A stretch of 6,863 bases of DNA from Chloroflexota bacterium (GTDB lineage: Bacteria; Chloroflexota; Ktedonobacteria; Ktedonobacterales; Ktedonobacteraceae): NCBI GenBank assembly GCA_005881995.1, contig VBHV01000560.1, positions 1 to 6,863 on the forward strand, read 5' to 3'. The translations under genes and the position numbers were made by a program. Below are positions 1 to 5,272 of the stretch, piece by piece (within the stretch, counting starts at the first letter, position 1; each line of letters opens with the position of its first letter). The notes under the pieces are model-generated. The model was not told the DNA's origin, ran no database searches, and saw only the letters and a program-made list of their open reading frames with translations.

Positions 1-110
1 GCGCGGAAGCCTTCGATGCCTGCCGCTACATTATCGATACGCTGAAAACGACGGTGCCCATCTGGAAGAAAGAAGTCGCTACGGATGGAGAGGAATGGGT
101 CGAGGGATAA
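1..110 (+). CDS. moaE: Molybdopterin synthase catalytic subunit MoaE, C-terminal end (5' part outside window)
   Basis: Only the last 35 residues are visible, read in the frame starting at base 3 and ending at TAA 108-110. They read [24 protein letters not shown] and on to a final EEWVEG. This matches the end of MoaE, the large subunit of molybdopterin synthase, which with the thiocarboxylated MoaD subunit turns cyclic pyranopterin monophosphate into molybdopterin in the cytoplasm. The two catalytic lysines known from the E. coli enzyme fall in LKT and IWKKE, and both are present here, as is the trailing tryptophan. The stretch is therefore the end of a probably active enzyme, but the start, the other domains and any linked moaD lie outside the window. 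The hairpin at 153-191 probably ends the transcript. Confidence 0.85.
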   Translation, partial: AEAFDACRYIIDTLKTTVPIWKKEVATDGEEWVEG

Positions 111-152
111 GCTGTATCTGAGAACGACCTGAAAAACGTGACTATTTCCAGA

Positions 153-191
153 ATAGAAAATGCCCAAAGGGTTACGCCAGGGCTTTTCTAT
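153..191 (+). terminator. Probable rho-independent terminator after moaE
   Basis: ATAGAAAA (153-160) and GCCC (162-165) pair with GGGC (180-183) and TTTTCTAT (184-191). This gives a 12-bp stem with one bulged T (161) and a 14-base loop. The A-rich left arm and T-rich right arm are typical of a terminator. It lies 43 bases after the moaE stop and just before the -10 element of the next gene. The T-run is short and part of the stem, so termination strength is uncertain. Confidence 0.5.
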
Positions 192-192
192 A

Positions 193-201
193 TGGTATAG
201 T
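193..201 (+). promoter_or_regulatory. Extended -10 promoter for the MNT-HEPN gene
   Basis: TGG followed by TATAGT (196-201) forms an extended -10 element (TGn-TATAnT). No good -35 box stands 17 bases upstream, which is acceptable for extended -10 promoters. The inferred start of transcription is near 208, giving a leader of about 77 bases before the ATG at 285. Confidence 0.4.
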
Positions 202-224
202 TGTAGAAAGTAGTCATTGTTTTT

Positions 225-276
225 CCCGGAGAAACGCATTGTTTAGCCCTATGGATGATCATAGGCTTTCTCCCGG
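225..276 (+). promoter_or_regulatory. Leader hairpin reaching into the ribosome binding site of the MNT-HEPN gene
   Basis: CCCGGAGAAA (225-234) pairs with TTTCTCCCGG (267-276) with one C-C mismatch. An inner stem, GCCCTATG (246-253) with CATAGGC (260-266), stacks directly on it with a single bulged C. The right arm of the outer stem contains G275 and G276, the first two bases of the GGAGG ribosome binding site. The fold would thus partly hide that site in the mRNA. A role in limiting translation is inferred; only the complementarity is seen. Confidence 0.4.
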
Positions 277-279
277 AGG
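275..279 (+). promoter_or_regulatory. Ribosome binding site GGAGG fixing the start at 285
   Basis: A full GGAGG lies five bases before ATG 285. The alternative in-frame ATG at 255 has no site at proper distance: the nearest GGAG is at 228-231, more than 20 bases away. The downstream start is therefore preferred. Confidence 0.75.
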
Positions 280-284
280 TCTTG

Positions 285-1124
285 ATGAACTTATTCGAAA
301 AGCAATCCCGGCTCAACCAACTCTTCACGCAAAGTCCCGTTAATGCTGCCTACCTGGCTGGTTCTCTCTCGACACGCACCTCGTTTGGACACCTCACCGA
401 CGTTGATATTGCCATTCTGCTGATGGAGCAGATCAAGTCAGACCAGTTTCTTGACTACCAGCTCTACTTCTTCAGCGAGTTAGCGAAACGGCTGGAGTCG
501 GACAATATCGATGTGGTGATCTTAAATCAGGCGTCGCTGCTGCTCAAGTTGCAGGTGATTAAATATGGGCAAATCCTTTTCAGCCGCGATGAGAAGCTGC
601 GCGTCTCATTTGAGACCAAGGCGGTGATGGATTACCTGGATTTCAAGAAGTTTGACGAAATCCAGAACCAGGCGCTCAGTCGCCGCCTGTATGGGCAGAT
701 ATTGCCCGTTGATAAGGACTTGTTGCAGCGCCACCTGAAACAATTACGCGAGGCCGTGGTGATCCTGCACGATCTGGGCAAGACTGCACGCGAGGAGTTT
801 ACGACGGACTACCGCGTTTACGGCCTGGCTGAGCGTTACCTGCAAATCGCGATCGAGGCGTGCCTGCACGTCTGCGGCATCCTGGTGGCCTCGCTTGGGC
901 TGCGTCGGCCTGAAGGCTATCATGAACTGCTCAGTATCGTTGCGGCACAACATATTATTCCGCAAGCATTAGCCTACAGATTGGAGGTGCTAACCAATCT
1001 GCGTGACGCGCTGGTGCATGACACGGATACGCTGAACCGCGATCTCCTGTATGATCATATTCAGCAGCGCCTGGGAGATTTTGAGGCGTTTGTTACGACT
1101 GTCGAAGAGAGACAACAGAGTTAG
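285..1124 (+). CDS. MNT-HEPN fusion protein (nucleotidyltransferase plus HEPN/DUF86 domain; single-chain MntA/HepT-like)
   Basis: This 279-residue protein joins the two halves of a type VII toxin-antitoxin pair. The N-terminal minimal nucleotidyltransferase (about 15-120) shows G26-S27, then D39-V40-D41, and a third acidic residue in IDVVIL (D76). These are the usual metal- and ATP-binding positions, although the spacing from GS to the first Asp is 11 residues rather than the usual 10. The C-terminal helical part (about 135-275) matches HEPN/HepT proteins and carries RDALVH (R240, H245), the RX4H RNase motif. In two-gene systems MntA adds AMP to the tyrosine of RX4HXY in HepT to silence the RNase. 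Here that tyrosine is threonine (T247). Start 285 is chosen for its GGAGG; an in-frame ATG at 255 would add 10 residues. The gene stands alone, convergent with the TPR gene, and ends at a hairpin terminator. The family call is firm; activity as a toxin or antitoxin is unproven. Confidence 0.8.
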   Translation: MNLFEKQSRLNQLFTQSPVNAAYLAGSLSTRTSFGHLTDVDIAILLMEQIKSDQFLDYQLYFFSELAKRLESDNIDVVILNQASLLLKLQVIKYGQILFSRDEKLRVSFETKAVMDYLDFKKFDEIQNQALSRRLYGQILPVDKDLLQRHLKQLREAVVILHDLGKTAREEFTTDYRVYGLAERYLQIAIEACLHVCGILVASLGLRRPEGYHELLSIVAAQHIIPQALAYRLEVLTNLRDALVHDTDTLNRDLLYDHIQQRLGDFEAFVTTVEERQQS

Positions 1125-1130
1125 CAGCAA

Positions 1131-1162
1131 TAGGGCGCGAGTACCGCGCCCTACCACTTTTT
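1131..1162 (+). terminator. Rho-independent terminator between convergent genes
   Basis: A perfect 9-bp GC-rich stem (TAGGGCGCG 1131-1139 with CGCGCCCTA 1145-1153, loop AGTAC) is followed by TTTTT at 1158-1162. It begins six bases after the MNT-HEPN stop. On the minus strand it lies seven bases after the TPR stop but has no clear T-run there, so it mainly serves the plus strand and may help end the TPR transcript. Confidence 0.75.
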
Positions 1163-2573
1163 ATGCCTCGGCCACGCGCAGGGCGTTAGCTTGTTCCATT
1201 GCGGCAGCAGCATCTTCTGGGCGACCCATTTCCTCGTAGATCTGAGAAAGCGTCTCATAGGCGAGCACCATGGAGGGGTCCAAAGCGATGGCCTGGCGGG
1301 CCATTTCAAGCGCTTCCTCGTACCGCTTGACTTCGCGCAGAGTATCGGCAAAGTCGTTGTAGTAGTCCGCGTTCAGCGGATCGCTTTCGATGGCGTTTTC
1401 GTAGTTTGCGATGGCCTCATCGTAACGGCCAAGCGCGTCATAGGCGGTGGCGAGCTGGTAGTAGCCTTCTGGATCGTTCTCGAACTGCTCCAGCAGCGTC
1501 TGGCATGTCGCTATGGCTTCGTCGTAGCGTTCCATACTATTATAGGCATCTGCGAGTCCGGCGTAGGCAGCGGCGAGGTCATCGGGGTCCAGTTCGTTGC
1601 GCATACCGATAATTTCCTGGTAGGCGCGCACCGCTTCTTCATAACGTTCAGCTTCAAGGTAGGCTTCTGCAAGACTGAACCGAGCCGCGAAATGAGTGGG
1701 GTTCACCTGCACCGCCTGCTCGAATGCTGCAATGCCTTCATCAGTGTTACCCTGAGTCAGCCGCCAGGTACCCAGGTGTTCCCAGGCTTCCGCGTCATCT
1801 GGCGCGATGGTGACGATACGGGCGTAGATTTCAGCTGCCTGGTCAGGCTCACCAATAGCCTCGTAGACGGCGGCCATGCTGTCATAGCCAATGCGCTTTT
1901 CAGGATCAAGCCCGATCATTTGATTGGCGACCGATAGTGCTTCATCGTACTTCCGCATATCAATATAGAGGTTCACCAGTTCGGCATATCGAGAAGTATC
2001 CCCAGGATCTTCGTCTACATGCTTCTCCTGATCCATGATGCGGCGCAATTGCTGGTTGACACGCTCGCGTACGTCGGCCAGGTTATCGGCGGCGATGGTA
2101 TTCTCAGGATTGAGAATGAGCGCCTGTCGATAGTTCTGAATGGCATCCTGGTAGAGAAATTGTGCTCTATAGGCATCGCCGACGCTGAGATAGAGCATAT
2201 CATTGTCGGGGGCAAAATCGATGGCTTCCAGGAAGGTCTCCAGTGATTCTTCTTGCATACCCAGTTCACCATAGAGATTGCCCAGGTTGATATAGGCATC
2301 AATCAATCCGGGATCAATGTCGATTGCGCGCCGGTAGCTTACAATGGCTCTCTCAGATTCGCCAAGATATTGCAGGGCAAGGGCCAGATTGTAACGAGCG
2401 CGCGCATCGGAGGGATTGACCTCCACGGCATTTTCAAAGGCTTCTGCCGCGGCCTCGTAATCGCCCTGCTCGGCAGCAGCATTGCCCTTGTCAGTCCATT
2501 CCTGCGCTTCAAGCGCCGGGGTTTCACTTTGGTTAGCGGTACCATTTTCCTGCTTATTGTTTGCGTCATCCAT
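1161..2573 (-). CDS. Tetratricopeptide repeat (TPR) protein
   Basis: The 470-residue acidic protein is built almost wholly from TPR units, helix-turn-helix repeats that act as protein-protein docking scaffolds. After a polar, probably disordered N-terminus (1-22), 34-residue units with the usual A/G/Y/A/F/P pattern run from 23 to 158 (four units). An irregular helical unit (159-192, QQLRRIMDQEKHVDEDP) follows, and then about eight more units run to residue 470; two of them are slightly longer (295-332 and 333-367). No signal peptide or membrane segment is seen, so a cytoplasmic location is likely. The partner is unknown. The start ATG has GGAGAG about 11 bases upstream. The gene lies 100 bases downstream of the GntR regulator on the same strand and has its own extended -10 element, so it may be read both alone and with the regulator. 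A specific function cannot be given from TPRs alone. Confidence 0.85.
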   Translation of the reverse strand: MDDANNKQENGTANQSETPALEAQEWTDKGNAAAEQGDYEAAAEAFENAVEVNPSDARARYNLALALQYLGESERAIVSYRRAIDIDPGLIDAYINLGNLYGELGMQEESLETFLEAIDFAPDNDMLYLSVGDAYRAQFLYQDAIQNYRQALILNPENTIAADNLADVRERVNQQLRRIMDQEKHVDEDPGDTSRYAELVNLYIDMRKYDEALSVANQMIGLDPEKRIGYDSMAAVYEAIGEPDQAAEIYARIVTIAPDDAEAWEHLGTWRLTQGNTDEGIAAFEQAVQVNPTHFAARFSLAEAYLEAERYEEAVRAYQEIIGMRNELDPDDLAAAYAGLADAYNSMERYDEAIATCQTLLEQFENDPEGYYQLATAYDALGRYDEAIANYENAIESDPLNADYYNDFADTLREVKRYEEALEMARQAIALDPSMVLAYETLSQIYEEMGRPEDAAAAMEQANALRVAEA

Positions 2574-2619
2574 ACCTTGTACTTCTCTCCTCTATGTTCT
2601 CTCTGTCTTGTTTGCATAT

Positions 2620-2631
2620 GGCCAATTGGTC
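2620..2631. promoter_or_regulatory. Candidate operator palindrome at the TPR promoter
   Basis: GGCCAATTGGTC is a 12-base inverted repeat with a perfect CCAATTGG core and one mismatched pair. It lies just downstream of the -10 box of the TPR gene, about where transcription would begin (inferred +1 near 2632). A bound protein could block initiation. Short AT-centred palindromes also arise by chance, so this is tentative. Confidence 0.25.
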
Positions 2632-2638
2632 AAGGGGT

Positions 2639-2647
2639 AGTATAGCA
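2639..2647 (-). promoter_or_regulatory. Extended -10 promoter for the TPR gene
   Basis: On the minus strand TGC-TATACT (2647 to 2639) forms an extended -10 element in the 100-base gap after the GntR gene. No convincing -35 hexamer is present. The inferred leader is about 60 bases. Confidence 0.4.
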
Positions 2648-2673
2648 TGTTCGGCCTGCTGCTACTAGCCCTA

Positions 2674-3414
2674 TTATCTTGCAACGCGCAAGGTGAGTTG
2701 GAAGTCGAAGCGCCCACCGGGAAAGATGGTTTCAGTAAATGCGACTGGCGAACCGGTAGGGTCGAAGGTGGTCGAGGTGAGATGTATGACGGCCTCACCA
2801 ACCTGCATCTGTAAGAGTTCTGCTTCACGGGTGGACGCCTGGCCTGCATTGATGTTCTGCTCGGCGATAGAGGGAACCAGGCCTTCGGTCGCCATCAGTT
2901 GGTAGAGCGAACCTTCCGCGACTTCTTTCGCGCGCTGGTAAACGCCGCTGGCGCGTGGGTAGGGCAGGTAATCCACTTCATAGGCGATGGGAAGACCATC
3001 GGCGCTGCGCAGTCGCTCCAGGCGTATCGCCTGTTCCTCGTCCGCCAGGCTTAATTGGCGACGCACGCTCTCAGAGCCGCGCACCAGTTCACTGAGGAGC
3101 AAGAGGCCACCCGGGCGCTTACCCCGCCTTGTAAGTTCAGCGCTGAGGCTGGTCAGTTCGCTCACGGTCTGCTGCACACGTGGCTCGCAGACAAATGTGC
3201 CCTTGCCATGCTGCCGGTATAATAGGCCCTCGTTGACGAGTTCCGTGAGAGCCTGGCGTACGGTTGCGCGGCTGACATGATAGCGCGCGACCAGTTCCGG
3301 TTCCGATGGAATGGCTGTGTGCGGGGCCAGATGACCGGCCTGTATCTGCTGGCGTAGCACTTCTTTCAGCTGGTAGTAAAGCGGTAACGGATTGGACCGT
3401 TCAAGTATTGGCAT
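2674..3414 (-). CDS. GntR family transcriptional regulator, HutC subfamily (UTRA domain)
   Basis: This 246-residue repressor-type protein starts with a GntR winged helix-turn-helix (about 8-76). It shows the family hallmarks PLYYQLKEVLRQQI, IPSEPELVARY, VSRATVRQAL and the wing GLLYRQHGKGTFV. Residues about 95-240 form a UTRA effector-binding domain, ending with the typical VAFTETIFPGGRFDFQL, where small ligands (sugars, amino acids and similar) are sensed. The length is normal for HutC-type regulators. The ATG has a good site (AGGGGA, seven-base gap). Nothing in the neighbourhood is an obvious sugar or amino-acid catabolic gene, so the ligand cannot be inferred. The next gene on the strand is the TPR protein 100 bases away, which may be a target. 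Self-regulation is common in the family. Confidence 0.9.
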   Translation of the reverse strand: MPILERSNPLPLYYQLKEVLRQQIQAGHLAPHTAIPSEPELVARYHVSRATVRQALTELVNEGLLYRQHGKGTFVCEPRVQQTVSELTSLSAELTRRGKRPGGLLLLSELVRGSESVRRQLSLADEEQAIRLERLRSADGLPIAYEVDYLPYPRASGVYQRAKEVAEGSLYQLMATEGLVPSIAEQNINAGQASTREAELLQMQVGEAVIHLTSTTFDPTGSPVAFTETIFPGGRFDFQLTLRVAR

Positions 3415-3430
3415 ATACGGTTCCCCTTAT

Positions 3431-3438
3431 GTCCAGAC
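3431..3438. promoter_or_regulatory. Possible GntR-type operator half-site pair
   Basis: GTCCAGAC has inverted GTC/GAC ends around a two-base centre. It resembles the GT-n-TA-n-AC core recognised by several HutC-type GntR proteins but lacks the TA centre. It lies 17 bases before the regulator's own start codon, within its leader. One short imperfect site is weak evidence. Confidence 0.2.
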
Positions 3439-3479
3439 AACCACGTCAAAAAATTAGAGCACTTAAGGTTGCTGCGAAG

Positions 3480-3508
3480 AATATACCACAAAGGGAAGAC
3501 GGCGTCGA
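3480..3508 (-). promoter_or_regulatory. Promoter for the GntR gene
   Basis: On the minus strand TCGACG (3508-3503) and TATATT (3485-3480) are separated by 17 bases, matching the sigma-70 type consensus at 4 of 6 and 5 of 6 positions. Transcription would start near 3473, giving a leader of about 58 bases. The spacing is ideal but the -35 is weak. Confidence 0.45.
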
Positions 3509-3541
3509 GAGGGTTGGTATGAGGGTTTATGCATTTCGCGT

Positions 3542-3587
3542 GCCATATCACGAAGACATAACGAAATTACTTCCTTCGCGATATGGC
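3542..3587 (-). repeat. Long inverted repeat between trx terminator and GntR promoter
   Basis: GCCATATCACGAAG (3542-3555) and CTTCGCGATATGGC (3574-3587) are inverted copies with a single difference, around an 18-base centre. In a minus-strand RNA the differing position forms a G-U pair, so all 14 positions pair. The element lies directly after the trx terminator and before the GntR promoter, so it could be a second terminator stem, an RNA structure or a protein-binding site. No T-run follows it. Confidence 0.5.
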
Positions 3588-3595
3588 GACGCAAT

Positions 3596-3628
3596 AAAAA
3601 ATGAGAAGGACGCGATTGATCGCGTCCT
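3596..3628 (-). terminator. Rho-independent terminator of the thioredoxin gene
   Basis: AGGACGCGA (3607-3615) and TCGCGTCCT (3620-3628) form a perfect 9-bp stem with a TTGA loop. On the minus strand it is followed after five bases by TTTTTT (3601-3596). It begins 20 bases after the trx stop codon. Confidence 0.7.
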
Positions 3629-3648
3629 ACACATTTGGATTTCTTCAA

Positions 3649-3996
3649 TTAGACGGTGCTAGATTTGGCGACCGCGCGCTCGATGCTGCGCTTCAGACCG
3701 ACAGGGTCCGCGCCAAGTACGCGATCAAACTCTTTGCCATCTTTGAAGATGATCATCGTTGGAATGGCCTGGATGCCATAGCTATTTGGAGTGCGCTCGT
3801 GCTGGTCAATGTCCATTTTGGCGAAAGCTATCTTGCCATTATACTCGTCGCTGAGTTTCTCATAGACGGGGGCAATCGCGCGACACGGAGGACACCAGGT
3901 AGCCCAGAAGTCAACTATGACCGGTTTGTCAGATTTGAGTACCTTTGCTTCGAAATCTGTATCTCCAACATGGAACAGGTTGGCATGATCTACCAT
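3649..3996 (-). CDS. trxA: Thioredoxin with CPPC active site
   Basis: The 115-residue protein covers a complete thioredoxin fold with no signal peptide, so it should act in the cytoplasm as a dithiol reductant for proteins, recharged by thioredoxin reductase. It shows the core VIVDFWATWCPPCR with C35 and C38, the buried aspartate D29, the cis-proline in AIPTM (P79) and the FKDGKE strand turn. The redox motif is CPPC instead of the CGPC of ordinary thioredoxins. CPPC is more usual in some TlpA-like and specialised thioredoxins and changes redox potential. Length and remaining sequence are those of classic TrxA. The start ATG at 3996 has only a weak AGG upstream. The gene has its own promoter (4102-4131) and terminator (3596-3628), so it is a single-gene unit with a leader of about 100 bases. 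Confidence 0.9.
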   Translation of the reverse strand: MVDHANLFHVGDTDFEAKVLKSDKPVIVDFWATWCPPCRAIAPVYEKLSDEYNGKIAFAKMDIDQHERTPNSYGIQAIPTMIIFKDGKEFDRVLGADPVGLKRSIERAVAKSSTV

Positions 3997-4021
3997 ATAC
4001 TGCCTATCTCACTTTCATGTA

Positions 4022-4035
4022 CTGTATATATACAG
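4022..4035. promoter_or_regulatory. Perfect 14-base palindrome in the trx leader (candidate operator)
   Basis: CTGTATATATACAG is a perfect palindrome located 26 bases upstream of the trx start codon. It has CTGT/ACAG ends like the E. coli LexA box but a spacing of six instead of eight bases. TAACTG (4037-4042) and CAGTTA, an inverted pair 10 bases apart, lie next to it. A regulator-binding site is plausible; which protein binds is not known. Confidence 0.35.
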
Positions 4036-4101
4036 GTAACTGATCTTCTAACCAGTTAAACACGGCGGGCTCCATTTTTATTCCTGCCGCACCCATTGTT
4101 T

Positions 4102-4131
4102 ATTATACTCAAAAGTACGATTCTCTGTCCA
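4102..4131 (-). promoter_or_regulatory. Promoter for the thioredoxin gene
   Basis: On the minus strand TGGACA (4131-4126) and a perfect TATAAT (4107-4102) are spaced by 18 bases. The inferred start is near 4095, about 99 bases before the trx ATG. Confidence 0.65.
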
Positions 4132-4150
4132 TCCCTATCCATTGGATGGT

Positions 4151-4183
4151 AATAAAATCGGGGCGCGTATGCCGCGCCCCGAT
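4151..4183 (-). terminator. Rho-independent terminator of the BI-1 gene
   Basis: ATCGGGGCGCG (4157-4167) and CGCGCCCCGAT (4173-4183) form a perfect 11-bp stem with a five-base loop. On the minus strand TTTTATT follows at once; on the plus strand the tail is AGTTTT. It begins 20 bases after the BI-1 stop codon. Confidence 0.75.
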
Positions 4184-4202
4184 AGTTTTCCGTATGTTAC
4201 GC

Positions 4203-4876
4203 TTAATTACGGCGGTTGCCCTGGAGAATGGTCAGGATTTCCAGGATGTAGATGAACAGGTTGAGCACGGTGATAAAGAGTGACACCGTCAAGCCGATGG
4301 CATTGGGCAGGGTATCAGCCATGTATTTGGCGCGCTGCACGTAGTACAGAATATACGCCGAGAAGATGCCGACGCCTGCGACACAGATCAAGAATACAAA
4401 AAACGTGCTGTGGAAAAAGATGCTGACCAGGCTTGCTACCAGGAGCAGAATTACGCCGAAGAAGAGCTTCCCACCCAGGCCGGAGAAATCGCGCTTGGTA
4501 GTCCAGGCATAAGCGGCCAGGCCAAGCGAGGTAACAGCCGTAATCAAGAAAGCCTCGGCCAGGATATAGCTGTAGCCAGCAGCCAGGTACAGCCCAATGA
4601 GCGGCGAGAGTGATAGACCTTCCAGGAAGGTGAAAAGGTAGAGCAGGAACAAATTGAGTCCCGGCTTATTAATAGCAAACATCAGGGCGAACAGCACGAT
4701 AAAGCCGCCAATGGCGACGATCCAGTAAGTGTTATAGGTTTACTCACCAGGCTGCCAGCCTGGGCATTTTCGGCTCCGTAGGGCATCGGCTGGTACTGAT
4801 AGCGCGAGGCAAAAGCTCCACGTCCAAAGCCTCCACGTCCACCACCAAATGGGCTATTATTTCTTGGATTAAACAT
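4203..4876 (-). pseudogene. Bax inhibitor-1 (BI-1/YccA-like) family membrane protein, interrupted by a one-base frameshift
   Basis: Two reading frames together make one protein. The first (start ATG 4876, GAGG six bases upstream) gives a Gly/Arg/Phe-rich soluble N-terminus (GGGRGGFGRG) up to GSLVSK near 4740. The second, from about 4738 to the stop at 4203, gives TYNTYWIVAIGGF followed by the hydrophobic helices of a BI-1 protein. An additional A in the AAA run (T at plus 4739-4741) joins them without a gap into 224 residues, the usual family length. As written, the first frame stops after 64 codons, and the second has TAA just before the junction. If expressed alone, the second could start from an internal site and give about 164 residues lacking the first helix. 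BI-1 proteins are multi-pass membrane proteins linked to calcium/proton leak. Visible family features are FTFLEGLSLSPLIGLY and a C-terminal VLNLFIYILEIL. Both family aspartates appear lost (Y in ILYYVQR, T in LFITVLNLF). A sequencing error is as likely as a true lesion. Confidence 0.75.
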
Positions 4877-5009
4877 AATGAACCTCGATAATGAATTTGA
4901 ACACTTCTCATCAGGTGACCGAACTGACGGGAACGTCTACTACTTGTCTGTACTAGTATTACGAATGAGATGGGTTTCTGGTTATATAATAGCGATCAAT
5001 TCCAACGAA

Positions 5010-5231
5010 TTATTTCTTACGACGACTGCCTTTCGGCGGTTCAGATTCGACAGGAGGTTCTGAACTGACCTTTGCCTGGGCAGTTTCAGTGGTTTCAACG
5101 ATGTTGGTGATATCACAACGCGGGTGATTATTGTCCGCGTGCCAGTAAAGTGTACTCCCGGCAGGTTTGAGCATGCGACCACCGCAGCGCGGGCAACGGC
5201 GAGGTTCGAGTTCCCCCTGACTCTGTGTCAT
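5010..5231 (-). CDS. Small zinc-ribbon-like protein of unknown function
   Basis: This 73-residue protein was not recognised beyond its metal site. It shows CPRCGGRM (C13, C16), then YWHADNNHPRC with H31, H36 and C39, which could complete a Cys/His zinc site. The second half is polar and Glu/Pro-rich (PPVESEPPKG) and ends in a basic GSRRKK tail. No membrane segment is seen. The ATG at 5231 is chosen because a strong GAGGGGGG lies just before it. An upstream in-frame ATG at 5297 would overlap the preceding gene and lacks such a site. The gap to the upstream zinc-ribbon gene is 41 bases with no terminator, so the two are probably one operon. A nucleic-acid-binding or protein-docking role is possible but not shown. 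Confidence 0.7.
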   Translation of the reverse strand: MTQSQGELEPRRCPRCGGRMLKPAGSTLYWHADNNHPRCDITNIVETTETAQAKVSSEPPVESEPPKGSRRKK

Positions 5232-5272
5232 GGTGATTCCCCCCTCAGAAACAGGTAGAGTTGTAACAATGA

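Noticed and set aside
255..284. Earlier start at 255 for the MNT-HEPN protein
   Set aside because: No ribosome binding site at a proper distance, and the segment would include the GGAGG of the start at 285.
1191..1937. A 248-codon open plus-strand frame opposite the TPR gene
   Set aside because: It mirrors the regular TPR repeats on the other strand, has no ribosome binding site or recognisable domain, and the minus-strand protein is clearly real.
4022..4035. LexA (SOS) box
   Set aside because: The ends match CTGT/ACAG but the spacing is six, not the eight bases of the E. coli box, and no lexA-type gene is near; kept only as an unassigned palindrome.
3601..4059. A 152-codon plus-strand frame opposite thioredoxin
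   Set aside because: It is fully antisense to an unmistakable thioredoxin gene and runs through its terminator and leader palindrome.
4735..4745. Programmed -1 ribosomal frameshift in the BI-1 gene
   Set aside because: The sequence GAGTAAACC is not a slippery heptamer and no strong stem follows at a fitting distance; a base loss in the A-run is simpler.
4875..4895. Direct repeat ATAATGAA (two copies 13 bases apart) at the BI-1 start
   Set aside because: Eight bases in AT-rich DNA; probably chance, no wider repeat or target-site duplication around it.
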